A stretch of DNA of 64,000 bases from Algoriphagus litoralis (GTDB lineage Bacteria; Bacteroidota; Bacteroidia; Cytophagales; Cyclobacteriaceae), in assembly GCF_003259255.1 (NCBI RefSeq), contig NZ_QGOL01000006.1:372001-436000 (forward strand), in the 5' to 3' direction. The notes under the pieces are model-generated. The model saw nothing but the letters and a program-made list of their open reading frames with translations, was not told where the DNA came from and searched no databases. Both the position numbers and the translations under genes were made by a program. This document shows, piece after piece, positions 25,869-35,350 of the stretch (positions within the stretch are counted from its first letter, which is position 1; each line of letters begins with the position of its first letter).

Positions 25869-27065
25869 ATGAGTAAACCAACTATCACTGAACTCCAACG
25901 CCTGTTGGCATTGAGCAGTTTGGGCGTAGACTATTTTGAACCCAACAGAGGTTTGGACAATTTAGTCATTCTGGCTGCCAAAATCTCCGGTTCCGAAGTC
26001 TCCATGATTAATCTTCTGGATGCCCACACCCAATGGACTATCGCTTCCCAAGGAATAGAGGGAGGTCAGATGCCATTGGAAGAATCGGTCTGCCAATTTA
26101 CCATTCAACAGGAAGTAGACCAATATTTTGAAGTAGAGGACCTTAGCCAGGATGATCGGTTTAAGGATCGAAACTATGTCACCGAAAATTTGAAGCTACG
26201 CTATTATCTGGGAGTACCCCTGACCACTCGGGAAGGATATGCCATCGGCTCCCTCTGTGTCCTTGATCCAAAAACCATCAAACTTACCGAATCCCAAAAG
26301 GACCTATTGAGCCACGTAGCAAAGCAAATTGTGGATCGTTTGAAAATCAATCAGTTTATTATTGAACTCAACGAAAAGCTGATTCACAAACAAAAAACCA
26401 CCAATAAAATTGCGCATGATGTCCGAGGACCGATCAGTGGTATCGTAGGATTGGCGGAAATAATTGCAGAAGATGAGCAGAACCCTGCAGAAACCAGGGA
26501 AATAATGGGGCTGATGATCAATGGCGGTAATGGAGTGATGGATATGGTCAGCAGTCTACTGAGAGAGGAGTTTAATCAAAAAGGGGAACTGGAAAAGTCG
26601 ATGGTGGAATTTACCCTGGGACAACTCCAGGAAAGACTTATCCAGCTGTATATTCCTCAAGCTGTCATCAAAGAAATCAGTCTTCAGATCAAGTTGAACT
26701 CCTCCCCGGATTTTTCAGTTTCCAAAAATCTCGTTTTACAGATTCTGGGAAATCTGATTTCCAATGCGATCAAATTTACCCCAAGAAAAGGCTTGATTCA
26801 GGTGGAAATCTCTGTCGAGGAGCGTGAGGAGAAATGGATTTTTATTGGAAAAGTAAAAGACAATGGTGTTGGCATGACTCAGGAAAAAATTGCTGAGATT
26901 TTAAGTTTCAATAATTCTAGTGAGGAAGGCTCGGAAGGAGAAGAAGGCTTTGGCTTGGGGCTGAGGTTGGTTCAAAATCTTGTCCATCAACTAGACGGAC
27001 AATTTCACATTCAATCTGTTCCCGGAAAGGGAAGTGACTTTAAGGTAGAGTTTCAAGTCAATTAA
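25869..27065 (+). CDS. GAF-domain sensor histidine kinase, cytoplasmic
   Basis: 398 aa with no membrane segment. An N-terminal GAF domain (about residues 20-160, with MINLLDAHTQWTIASQG and YYLGVPLTTREGYAIGSLCVLD) is followed by a HisKA-like helix with IAHDVRGPISGI, the phosphorylatable His near residue 183. A HATPase domain follows: N box LGNLISNAIKFTP, VKDNGVGM and FGLGLRLVQNLV. The ligand of the GAF domain is unknown. No response regulator lies beside it, so it is an orphan kinase. Its own promoter is visible 65-95 bp upstream. Confidence 0.9.
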   Translation: MSKPTITELQRLLALSSLGVDYFEPNRGLDNLVILAAKISGSEVSMINLLDAHTQWTIASQGIEGGQMPLEESVCQFTIQQEVDQYFEVEDLSQDDRFKDRNYVTENLKLRYYLGVPLTTREGYAIGSLCVLDPKTIKLTESQKDLLSHVAKQIVDRLKINQFIIELNEKLIHKQKTTNKIAHDVRGPISGIVGLAEIIAEDEQNPAETREIMGLMINGGNGVMDMVSSLLREEFNQKGELEKSMVEFTLGQLQERLIQLYIPQAVIKEISLQIKLNSSPDFSVSKNLVLQILGNLISNAIKFTPRKGLIQVEISVEEREEKWIFIGKVKDNGVGMTQEKIAEILSFNNSSEEGSEGEEGFGLGLRLVQNLVHQLDGQFHIQSVPGKGSDFKVEFQVN

Positions 27066-27418
27066 GGGAGAATTTTTTCCCGTTTGGTATTTTGAGTAGA
27101 CCTGAAGCTCAGGGAAAAAGAGAAATATAGAAATAGAAATTGACCTTGGGAGAATGATGAAAATGTTGCTCCACAAGGATGCCAAAGACCAAAATTAATC
27201 GATCTCAGAAGGAGATAATTTTTTTTGAAAGCAAGAGGAAATGATCGCAAAGCGATTACAAGCTGCAGATGGCCAAAAAGATCAGTAAGCCTATACGTCG
27301 CAAATAGGTTCCTGGACAGGTTGTACTCGAAATTTCAATAAACCCGGCTAAGGAGGCGCGATGAAACCGGGGAATGAAAAATGAAGTCAAATCAACATTT
27401 TCATTGAGACCGGATACC
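27066..27418. other. Convergent intergenic region, no feature seen
   Basis: 353 bp between the GAF kinase gene and the end of the minus-strand operon. No terminator or repeat could be identified with confidence. Confidence 0.45.
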
Positions 27419-28219
27419 TTAAGGCTTAATGCTACGAATACTCACAATCCGGTTGCCTGACTCCAATTCACCGTTTTTGTAGGTTTCTGATTTGACTATC
27501 CCGATTTCCGGTGCAAACCAGGTAATGGAAGTCAATTTGTTCTCTGCCTGCATTTTTGCAATCATCTCTTTCATCTTCGCATCCATGCCGGGAAGTTCCA
27601 TATCGATCTGGAGATCGTTGGTGATTTTAAATGAATCCCAAGTGCCCGCCTCCGTGGTGACAGACTCCTGCGCGGTGACTTTCCGATTGGAAAGGGTAAT
27701 CGTCATCGAACTGGGCCGGCCTCCCTGTTCTGAACGAACAGTAGAGACGATATCCGGCAGACTCTCCCCTACTTTCAGTTGAAGCGGAAGAACAAATTCG
27801 GATGACTGAAAGGTCGAATCCTGAGCTTTTGCCTGAGTTCGATACATTGATGCGATGTCAAAGTAAAGCTTACTGCCATCACATCGGTAGCTGAACTTTA
27901 CCTGCGTTTCCGGTCCATTGGGAAGTGATCGAACGGTCCCCTGCACCTCCGCAATGGAAAAACCATTTTCCTGGCGAACATTCAGGACCTGTATGGTCTG
28001 AGCCGAGGTTTCCTTTCCAGTTTTAGAGAAATCTTTGGAAACTATCTCGGTGCCGGGCTGGAAAAATGGGATATCTCCGCAGGGTATCGCTCCGGACGTA
28101 GGTGATTCAAGTGCAGGTGTATCCAAAACCTGTTCGGAGGAGACAGCGGTCGACACTCCTTCGGGTCGTCCACAGGCAAGAAGGGCAAAAGCCCACAAAA
28201 TCATGATTTTACAGTTCAT
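27419..28219 (-). CDS. Putative lipoprotein, DUF3108/TapB-like
   Basis: 266 aa from ATG 28219; an upstream in-frame start would add 36 residues before the lipoprotein signal MNCKIMILWAFALLAC and is rejected. The mature part begins IPFFQPGTEIVSKDF and contains FKITNDLQIDMELPG and ITWFAPEIGIVKSETY, a pattern I associate with DUF3108/TapB-like beta-rich periplasmic proteins (moderate certainty). It is the last gene of the operon that begins with the histidine kinase at 34858, 13 bp after the preceding gene. The function is unknown. Confidence 0.7.
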   Translation of the reverse strand: MNCKIMILWAFALLACGRPEGVSTAVSSEQVLDTPALESPTSGAIPCGDIPFFQPGTEIVSKDFSKTGKETSAQTIQVLNVRQENGFSIAEVQGTVRSLPNGPETQVKFSYRCDGSKLYFDIASMYRTQAKAQDSTFQSSEFVLPLQLKVGESLPDIVSTVRSEQGGRPSSMTITLSNRKVTAQESVTTEAGTWDSFKITNDLQIDMELPGMDAKMKEMIAKMQAENKLTSITWFAPEIGIVKSETYKNGELESGNRIVSIRSIKP

Positions 28220-28232
28220 TGCTTCATTTCGT

Positions 28233-29534
28233 TTAGTTGCAGCGGGATCTTTGTAAGGAAGACAGCTGCTGGAGTTTCTTGTACGGAAGCTGGGGATCGT
28301 TGCTATTGGCAGCGTCCATTTGGGCAAACTGCTCCTTCATGTTTATCTGTCCCTGCTTTTCCTGCTCGAGACATTCGATTTTGGCTCGGATTCGCTGAAC
28401 CGTCGAAGGACTGTTGGCATTTCCCTGAAAAGTAAGCATGCGCTCCTGCTCACATATTCGGAGTTCTATATCGTAGATGCTTTCTTGAATCATGTCATCA
28501 AAGTTGAACATGGTCTGGGAAAAACCCTGGTAGGTGGCTGCAGACTGCTGATTTGGTTGACCTAGCCGGGACTGAGCGGAACTCTGCCCTGCTCTCAACT
28601 GGCCATCTTTACGCTCCGCCACTTCCCGCTTAAATTGTAAATTCCGTTCCTTGATCCCGGCGCAATAGTCTTCGGAGTTGATCTTCTGGGCTTGCCGCTC
28701 TATCTTTTGCTTTTCCCGCTCATTACTTTCCAGCGCTCGTTCGAAGATCTCCGTTTCCATCGGTTTGAAAGGACGGCTATCGAAACAGTTTTGCACGTCC
28801 CGGATGTCCACGATTTGCGCATCGTAGGGAGAGCCCTCCACTTCCAAGATCAGAAAAAGGCCTCCCTCGGCTTGCTGATAACCAATTCCAAAATTGCCCA
28901 GATACTTTTTAGGAGCAAAGTTGACTTTGTCCGGCAACTCTTTTCCAAACAGATACCAAAGCTCGGTGCGGTCGGTGACTTTGTAGGCGAAAGCTTTCAC
29001 TTTGCCCCCAAGAAACTCTTTGGTCATTTCGGTCCTGCGAAGCTCTATGGGTTCCGGACTGTGTGTATAGGAAATTTGCGTGGTCTCTATCCCTGAATTG
29101 GTGACACCATGATATAGAGTTCCGTTGTTTCGATAGTTGAAATAATGATAGGAATTTCCCGCCAAGCCCATGACGGTAAGGTCAAAATCTTCATCCTCCG
29201 GCTTAATCGTACAATCAGGCGACTCACCCGGTTTGGGAGGTATGAATGACATAAATCCGCCTTCCGTATCGATAAAAAGACAGCCCTGAGATTCACCAGA
29301 GGGTGTAGTTACTTTGAATGTGATCGTCTTGTCATAGCAGAGCAGCTGGACATTTGGCAAAATAATCCTTGGTTCGCTCATTCCCTCCAGCACCGGGGCT
29401 TCCAAAATAGAAAGCAAAAAGGGTCTGTGGGGATGGTCTGTAAATACCAGACTATCTCTTCGCTCCCGATCTTGGGCCGTAAGTTCTCCCAGACCAAAAC
29501 CAACTAACAGAAAGGCTAAAACCAGTTTTTTCAT
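28233..29534 (-). CDS. Exported protein of unknown function with coiled-coil C-terminal half
   Basis: 433 aa with a signal peptide (LVLAFLLVGFGLGELTAQ). Residues about 20-260 look beta-rich with paired Cys residues. Residues about 260-430 are strongly helical and charged (FERALESNEREKQKIERQAQKI, RIRAKIECLEQEKQGQ, segments shown separately) and rich in Gln, with several further Cys. No family is recognised. It sits 4 bp after the glycine-rich protein gene and 13 bp before the lipoprotein gene, so the three are surely co-transcribed. A structural or adhesive role at the cell surface is only a guess. Confidence 0.7.
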   Translation of the reverse strand: MKKLVLAFLLVGFGLGELTAQDRERRDSLVFTDHPHRPFLLSILEAPVLEGMSEPRIILPNVQLLCYDKTITFKVTTPSGESQGCLFIDTEGGFMSFIPPKPGESPDCTIKPEDEDFDLTVMGLAGNSYHYFNYRNNGTLYHGVTNSGIETTQISYTHSPEPIELRRTEMTKEFLGGKVKAFAYKVTDRTELWYLFGKELPDKVNFAPKKYLGNFGIGYQQAEGGLFLILEVEGSPYDAQIVDIRDVQNCFDSRPFKPMETEIFERALESNEREKQKIERQAQKINSEDYCAGIKERNLQFKREVAERKDGQLRAGQSSAQSRLGQPNQQSAATYQGFSQTMFNFDDMIQESIYDIELRICEQERMLTFQGNANSPSTVQRIRAKIECLEQEKQGQINMKEQFAQMDAANSNDPQLPYKKLQQLSSLQRSRCN

Positions 29535-29538
29535 CTTT

Positions 29539-30582
29539 TCAATAGTAAATGATCAGTACCCCAGATGCTCCAGAACTACTATTGATTTCCGTGGCGTTGG
29601 GATCATATTGCTCATAGCCTGCACCTCCACCGCCTCCTGGAAAATTTCCGGGCTGTGCAGCTTTAGACAATTCCGGAAAGCCGGTAACCTTGAAAATCCC
29701 ATTGCCACCCGATCCTCCTCTTGGCGCATCCCCGCCTTTTCCTCCGATGATTTGATAGGTATATACATTGGAGGCAATTTCACGCAAAGGTGTTGCCTTG
29801 ACCGGGTGACCCGCTTCTCCACGAATGCTGAAAGTATTTCTCTCAAAAACTCCAGAGGTCCGTTCCAAAAAACCACCTTTAGAAGCCTCCGGGGTCAAAT
29901 CTCTCATCTCCACGGCGGGATGCTTGCCACTGGTCATCGTCAGGGAACCCAAATCCGATTGGATGACCAAGGGATACAGATTTCTCCCACTCGCGGGAAT
30001 GCGAATCCGAAATACGGTACCCGGGACCACCTGAATTACCGAAAGGAAATACCCTCCTGCTCCTCCCCCTGTACCCGTGCCATAGCCGTCTGCTCCAGCA
30101 CTCCAACCCTCCATCCGAACAGACGTCACACCTGCTGGCACAGTCCAGGAATGCTCTGTAAACTGCTGACTGGCAGTGGGTGAAATCATTCCCGCATATC
30201 CAAAAACAACCATGTGGGATTGAACTGCAGCCTGAGATGGGGAGCTCATAGCACCCAGATCCTGTGGAATTACCTGTGCTTGACCGGAGGTATTGAGTCC
30301 CTGATTGGAAAAAAGGGGACCGCTTGGTGGAGCAGTCGCTGACACAGGAGTCGAAGTCTCGAATCTTAACCGGATCTCTGGATCCGTGATCAGGCCACTG
30401 TACATCAGTTTGTACTGCGCAGTATCTGCATTGCTGGGCACTTTCACAATCAGGTTATTCCCTTCCCGGCGTATCATTCCCGACTGAATCATGGCATCAA
30501 GTGCTTTTTCTTTATCCGACTTTTGCGCTTGCGCATCCCAGATCAAAAGCACCATAAAAAACAGAATCAGGGCACTTTTCAT
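29539..30582 (-). CDS. Glycine-rich exported protein (tail-fibre-like Gly-rich domain)
   Basis: 347 aa with signal peptide (ALILFFMVLLIWDAQAQ). The N-terminal 70 residues are conserved-looking and charged; a Ser/Ala/Pro/Gln-rich linker follows. From about residue 140 there is a domain with FTEHSWTVPAGVTSVRMEGW and many Gly runs (GTGTGGGAGGYF, GGKGGDAPRGGSGGNG, FPGGGGGAGYEQYD), ending SGASGVLIIYY. This arrangement, a VPAGVTSV strand followed by glycine loops, is known from glycine-rich domains of phage tail fibres and bacterial surface proteins. It is 3 bp from the OmpA-type gene, so it is probably a surface or matrix component. Confidence 0.78.
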   Translation of the reverse strand: MKSALILFFMVLLIWDAQAQKSDKEKALDAMIQSGMIRREGNNLIVKVPSNADTAQYKLMYSGLITDPEIRLRFETSTPVSATAPPSGPLFSNQGLNTSGQAQVIPQDLGAMSSPSQAAVQSHMVVFGYAGMISPTASQQFTEHSWTVPAGVTSVRMEGWSAGADGYGTGTGGGAGGYFLSVIQVVPGTVFRIRIPASGRNLYPLVIQSDLGSLTMTSGKHPAVEMRDLTPEASKGGFLERTSGVFERNTFSIRGEAGHPVKATPLREIASNVYTYQIIGGKGGDAPRGGSGGNGIFKVTGFPELSKAAQPGNFPGGGGGAGYEQYDPNATEINSSSGASGVLIIYY

Positions 30583-30585
30583 CTC

Positions 30586-31857
30586 TCAGTTTTTTGTGAA
30601 TTGCACTCTTCTGTTTTTGGCTTTGCCCTCGGCAGAGGTATTCGGAGCCACAGGCATCGTCTCCCCTTTTCCATCAATAGTCAACCTTCCTGCCTCTATG
30701 CCTTTTTTGGTGATCAAATAGGTCTTGACCGAATTAGCCCGGTTGATCGACAGGGCCAGGTTACTGGAATCGTCTCCATCGCTATCAGTGTGGCCTGTAA
30801 TTTTAAGATTCATTCCCGGATTACTCAGCAATGCCTGACCAACTTGATCCAGGATGGGAAAGGAGGAAGGCTCAATGATATCACTATTTACTGCAAAAAG
30901 GATTTCGGAGGTAGAGGCAGTTCCTTCTTCCATCAGTTGCTTGATCAACAGACTTCTGGCATCAGTTTCGGCGGAGGCTATGCGGACATTTCCAAGATAC
31001 ATGGGTGTCTCGGAGGCAGGAATGACGTAGTTGTTGTTGAAAAAGAAATTGTTGAGTAGATCAGGACTTAGGGCACGGGGTAGATCGATCAGTTTTTGCC
31101 CGTCAAAATAAATTCTGACCCTCGTTTTATTAATGGCAATGTCCACATGAAGTACCTCGTTGACATAGCGGGTCAGTGGAAAATCACTCTTATTGCCCAA
31201 CACATCTGCTTTGAGTCCATACTCCAGCGTTTTTGTATCATTTCCAGCAAAACCATGAATATTCACAAAAAATTTATTCCCGTAGTTGACATCTTCCCTG
31301 AGAATATCCCGGACGTTGGTCAGACCAAACTGCACAAATGGCGTGGATCCGTCCTCCAATAACAGCAAATCAAACTGGACAGTGGCATTTTCCGGAAGAG
31401 CCTGATCCATCACGGGGTTGACGATACTGTTGTGGATTACCTCCAGCCAGCGCTGACCATCTATGGCTACCACCTGCCCACTGCCATTGGTATTCCATTT
31501 GGCAGGAAAATCCCCCAAGGCATCTTGGCTAAAATCATCACTGAACAACACTTCCACTCCCGGCACAAAATCAGAAGCCTGAGCGGGTGACTTGGATGAA
31601 GTGGATTTGGCACTGCCAGAATCGCTCACTTCCTCTTCTTCATTCGGTTCCTCTTTCGACTTCTTTGTCTTCTTTTTAAAAAGGCTGTTGATTCCCTCTT
31701 CCACTTTATTGAGGCCCTCGTCTATGCCCTGATCAATTTTTTGATCCGTCCGCTGAATGACCTTTTGTTCAGTCTTCTCTTTGGTTTTCTCTGGTATACT
31801 TTGGCATAGGGCCCATTCCCCCAGAAGAATAAACGGAAGTAAAAGCAGCTGTCTCAT
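30586..31857 (-). CDS. OmpA-family peptidoglycan-binding protein with lectin-like middle domain
   Basis: 423 aa with signal peptide (LLLLPFILLGEWALCQ). Residues about 20-85 are highly charged and coiled-coil-like (KTEQKVIQRTDQKIDQGIDE). Residues about 105-300 look like a beta-sandwich (VLFSDDFSQDALGDFPAKW, FDLLLLEDGSTPFVQFG), similar to concanavalin-type domains. The C-terminal OmpA domain has EILFAVNSDIIEPSSFPIL, LKITGHTDSDGDDSSNLALS and KNRRVQFTKN, the peptidoglycan-binding motif. It probably links the cell wall to a surface structure made by the following glycine-rich protein. It lies 96 bp after the response regulator gene. Confidence 0.85.
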   Translation of the reverse strand: MRQLLLLPFILLGEWALCQSIPEKTKEKTEQKVIQRTDQKIDQGIDEGLNKVEEGINSLFKKKTKKSKEEPNEEEEVSDSGSAKSTSSKSPAQASDFVPGVEVLFSDDFSQDALGDFPAKWNTNGSGQVVAIDGQRWLEVIHNSIVNPVMDQALPENATVQFDLLLLEDGSTPFVQFGLTNVRDILREDVNYGNKFFVNIHGFAGNDTKTLEYGLKADVLGNKSDFPLTRYVNEVLHVDIAINKTRVRIYFDGQKLIDLPRALSPDLLNNFFFNNNYVIPASETPMYLGNVRIASAETDARSLLIKQLMEEGTASTSEILFAVNSDIIEPSSFPILDQVGQALLSNPGMNLKITGHTDSDGDDSSNLALSINRANSVKTYLITKKGIEAGRLTIDGKGETMPVAPNTSAEGKAKNRRVQFTKN

Positions 31858-31953
31858 GATTCTGATTTTTCGATAAAAATAGAACCTAAGCCAATGCCTC
31901 TCAACTACATAATCATGTGGAAATCACCACCACATCCCAAAATATCCGCTCAA

Positions 31954-32592
31954 TTATTCAACGAGACGATTTTTGAGGGCTTTGGATACTGCTTCGGTGG
32001 CGGAGTGAACGTGCAGCTTTTCGTAAATCTTTTTGATATGAAACCGGACGGTATCGATGCTGATAAAAATCTCTGAAGCGATCATCTTGTAGCTAAATCC
32101 ATGGACCAAAAGCTCCAGAATTTTCGTTTCTTTTTCCGTGAGGTTACTTTTTTCCTGCTCCTGGCTCTTGGCCTGAGGTAGCATTTTGAGTACTTTTTTT
32201 GCCACTGAGCCAGTCATTGGCGCTCCTCCCTGTAATACTGTGCGGATCGCACCTGCAATCTCCTCACTGAGATGTCTTTTGAGGATGTATCCGGAGGCAC
32301 CAGCATAGATGGCATTGAAGATGTTTTCGTTGTCCTCAAATACCGTCAACATGATCACGGGCAAGTCTTCCTCTATTTTTCGGATACGTGCTACGGCCTG
32401 AACCCCATTGACCAAAGGCATGTCAATATCCATCAGGATGACATCCGGTTGGTATTGGACGATATCGGTTTCGACGGATTGCGCATTGGGAAGGGAAGCA
32501 ACCAGCTCCATTTCAGGTTCAGATTCCACCAAAAAACGAATGCTGCTCCGGAGCATTTCGTTGTCATCATATACCAGCACTTTTGCTTTCAT
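31954..32592 (-). CDS. NarL/LuxR-family response regulator
   Basis: 212 aa. The receiver domain has YDDNEM, DVILMDIDMP with the phosphoacceptor Asp, MLTVFED and ILKRHLSEE. A LuxR-type helix-turn-helix follows from about residue 150: LTEKETKILELLVHGFSYKM and ISIDTVRFHIKKIYEKLHV. It is 43 bp after the sensor kinase gene and is the natural partner of that HisKA_3 kinase. It probably controls the downstream OmpA/glycine-rich genes or a wider surface regulon. Confidence 0.92.
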   Translation of the reverse strand: MKAKVLVYDDNEMLRSSIRFLVESEPEMELVASLPNAQSVETDIVQYQPDVILMDIDMPLVNGVQAVARIRKIEEDLPVIMLTVFEDNENIFNAIYAGASGYILKRHLSEEIAGAIRTVLQGGAPMTGSVAKKVLKMLPQAKSQEQEKSNLTEKETKILELLVHGFSYKMIASEIFISIDTVRFHIKKIYEKLHVHSATEAVSKALKNRLVE

Positions 32593-32635
32593 ACACTAAA
32601 AATAGGCAACCGCTAAGGCAAATAGAACTACATAA

Positions 32636-34858
32636 TCATGCGGGGGGCAGCAGAATCTGCACCTCAGTCCCAGATCCAATCACACTGGATATCGTACAAG
32701 TGCCACCCATTGCTTTGGCTCTACTGTAAAGATTTTTGAGTCCGCTGGAAGATCGGCTTGCAGATAAGTCAAACCCTATCCCATCATCCTTGGTCGAAAA
32801 AAGCAGGTCCTGCCCTTTAGCAAGCAGCTGAATCGACACTTTTTTGGCTTCGGCATGCTTGGCGATATTGTTGATTACCTCCTTGAACATCATTAGGAAG
32901 TCTCGACGCTGATTCATTGTCAGTTTTTTTTGAACCACCTGCTCCTCGACTAGGAGTTGGATCTGAATATCTTTAGGTTCCAGCGTTTTGACCAAATATT
33001 CCCTCATCCTAACCACCAGATCTCCTATTTTGTCATTTTCAGGGTTGACGGCCCAGACTATATCGCTCATCCCTTGTTGGGCTTCCACGGATTGTGCTGT
33101 GATTTGATGAAGGTAGGGCCGAATGGGCTCTTGCGTTCCGGCCATTTTCTTGGCAGACACCTCTGAAAGAATCTTGATACTCGTCAGGATAGAGCCAATT
33201 TCATCATGAAGATCTTTGGCAATGTCTCCCCGGATGGCAAGTAAGGCCTCCTGTTCCTTTAATTTTCGTTGAAGTTTGTACCGGTTGAAGAGGAAATACC
33301 CGATCAAAACCAAGATGCCAAAGGCCAGAAAACTGAGGTTTCGGAAAAGTCGGGATTCCTGTAGCTGCCTTTCCTGGATCTCACTTTCCTTTGCAGCAAG
33401 TGCCAACTCCTGTTCTTTCGTAGTGGCTAAGAGACCTTGCTTTAGCAATTCTTCATTTTGTTGTTGGATCCTCAACTGATTGAGTTCCTGATTTTGGGTC
33501 AACAGGGTAATCGCCTGCTCTTTTCGCCCTACTTCCAACAAGTTTTGAGACAACAGGGCTTTTTGTTTTTCAATTTCCAGTTCCTTGAGTTGGTCTTGAT
33601 TCAGCAGCCTTAGAATTTCATTGTCTTTCTTTTCGGTTTCAAACTTTTTTTCCAGTTCGGCAATATTGCTCAATGTGTTTTCCTGGATGATGCTATCCCG
33701 GTAGAGCGTATGCAAGTTGATGTAATCATAGGCTTGTCGATACCTACCCTGGCTCCTAAAATAGAAGGCCAATTGCTGATAGAGATCCCTGAAATTGGCC
33801 TTGTTGAGGTTTCGCTGGTTATAGGCCAAGGATTGGTTGAAATAATTCATGACCGTAAGGGAGTCTTTTTCCAAAGCCACCGCATGCATCGCCATGGAAA
33901 GAAACCTTCTGGAAATCATAGCCGGATCCTGTCCTTTTTTTTGAAGGATGACCATGGCTTTCTGCTCATATTCCAGCGCTTTCTCCCGATCTCCCTGATC
34001 GCTATAAAGCAAGGCTGAAGTAATGTAGGCTTGAGACATGCGATCTTGGTCTCCTGCCTCTTCTGCCAATTGGGCACAAAGGCTTAGGTATTCTTCCACC
34101 TTTCCTTGGTCTATTCCCCGATAAAATTGGCTGATGTTGCAATATCCAAGCGCCATTTTTGCTTTATCTCCAGCCTTTTCCCGATACCCGATGGACTGAA
34201 GTGCATAGGCAATCGCTTTGGGCATATCCCGCAGGGAATAGTATGCGATGGAAATATTGTTGAGGGTCACTCCCAACTCGGCAAAGTTTTCAGGGTTGAC
34301 TTGCTCGAGGATTTCTTTGGAAATGATCAGGTTATTGATCTGCTTTTCTGGTTCTCCATTGAGCCCAAGGGCATACCCATAGTCATTGTAGGCCAAGGCT
34401 GCTTCCTCTGAGGGATGGGATTTGAAATACTTTTCTATCGCCTGCTCAAAAACGGGAAGGGATTCTTTGACCTGCCCCCCATACATCAGGGCTTGGGCAT
34501 GCAGCAATTCCGCCTTTGCCATCAGCTCGGCGTTAGCCATTTCCTGACCAAGAGAATGGGCTTCTTTGGCAAGGGTTTCAACCTGATCCAGTTGATCCTC
34601 CTCCAAAAAAATCTCTCCCTTTTTCAATAATGCAGCAGCATGGTGAAAGGTCAATCCTTTTTGTCTGGCAAAAGCAACTGCCTCATCCGCAAAAGAATGT
34701 GCCTGGATAAAATCTCCTGAAATCATGAATTGATCCGCTTTTTGGAGAAGGGAACTCAGCCGCAGGGAATCGGATTGGGTCAATGATTGGGAATACGCCT
34801 TCCCTGCAAGGCCTAATCCCAGCCCACAAAACCAGCAGAAAAGAAAAACACGACCCAT
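32636..34858 (-). CDS. TPR-containing sensor histidine kinase (HisKA_3 type)
   Basis: 740 aa from ATG 34858; an earlier in-frame ATG at 34900 adds 14 residues before the signal sequence (VFLFCWFCGLGLGLAGKAYS). Periplasmic TPRs span roughly residues 30-400 (AALAYNDYGYALGLNGEPEKQ, DREKALEYEQKAMVILQKKG). A long coiled coil follows, then one membrane helix (LSFLAFGILVLIGYFLF). The kinase core has the DIAKDLHDEIGSILTSIKIL phospho-His motif and an ATPase domain (TKDDGIGFDL, SSGLKNLYSRAKAMGG). This is the standard kinase architecture paired with LuxR-type regulators in Bacteroidota. The signal is probably protein or peptide binding to the TPRs. It is the first gene of the operon. Confidence 0.92.
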   Translation of the reverse strand: MGRVFLFCWFCGLGLGLAGKAYSQSLTQSDSLRLSSLLQKADQFMISGDFIQAHSFADEAVAFARQKGLTFHHAAALLKKGEIFLEEDQLDQVETLAKEAHSLGQEMANAELMAKAELLHAQALMYGGQVKESLPVFEQAIEKYFKSHPSEEAALAYNDYGYALGLNGEPEKQINNLIISKEILEQVNPENFAELGVTLNNISIAYYSLRDMPKAIAYALQSIGYREKAGDKAKMALGYCNISQFYRGIDQGKVEEYLSLCAQLAEEAGDQDRMSQAYITSALLYSDQGDREKALEYEQKAMVILQKKGQDPAMISRRFLSMAMHAVALEKDSLTVMNYFNQSLAYNQRNLNKANFRDLYQQLAFYFRSQGRYRQAYDYINLHTLYRDSIIQENTLSNIAELEKKFETEKKDNEILRLLNQDQLKELEIEKQKALLSQNLLEVGRKEQAITLLTQNQELNQLRIQQQNEELLKQGLLATTKEQELALAAKESEIQERQLQESRLFRNLSFLAFGILVLIGYFLFNRYKLQRKLKEQEALLAIRGDIAKDLHDEIGSILTSIKILSEVSAKKMAGTQEPIRPYLHQITAQSVEAQQGMSDIVWAVNPENDKIGDLVVRMREYLVKTLEPKDIQIQLLVEEQVVQKKLTMNQRRDFLMMFKEVINNIAKHAEAKKVSIQLLAKGQDLLFSTKDDGIGFDLSASRSSSGLKNLYSRAKAMGGTCTISSVIGSGTEVQILLPPA

Positions 34859-34985
34859 ATTTGAAAAATTTTTGAATTCATGTAATATCCCGCGAGACAA
34901 TCATGGGTTAAGATAAATAAATCTGACTGGAAATAATCCAAGCAAATAATTGGCATCGAAAAATCACTAGATCCCGGTGGGATGG

Positions 34986-35206
34986 AAGGTTAAAGGTTAA
35001 ATGTTGAGTGAGGAATTAGGAATGGGGGAAGTTTAAAGGGTAAAGTTTAAAGTGAAGAGTTTAAAGTGGGTTAAGTGTAAAGTGAGAAATGTGGAATGGG
35101 GAAGTTTAAAGTGTGGAGTTTAAAGTGTGGAGTTTAAAGTGAGGAATGAGGAATATTGAATGATGGATGTTGAATGTTGAATGTTGAATGTTGAATTATT
35201 AATGAC
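34986..35206. repeat. Heptanucleotide-period array (AGTTTAA/AGTGTGG/GAATGTT units)
   Basis: Runs in sevens such as AGTTTAA-AGTGTGG repeated and then AATGTTG repeated. The unit drifts along the array but long stretches keep phase. The same AGTTTAA/AGTGNNN units occur at 39267-39524. Confidence 0.8.
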
Positions 35207-35280
35207 CCTGTAGCGAAAGTCCCGATGAGCAAAGCGATTTCGGGAGGGTCAAATCTTGGTAGACCGGGGCTTAAGCCCCG

Positions 35281-35350
35281 GGTAAAAATGACCAAAGTGT
35301 TTCGACCTCGGCGCAGAGATATTGTGAGGAAAAGGATGTTGATGCCGAGG
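35281..35350. repeat. Dispersed intergenic repeat, copy 2
   Basis: Aligns by eye with 13594-13663; see that entry. CTCGGC at 35308 and GCCGAG at 35344 can pair. Confidence 0.6.
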
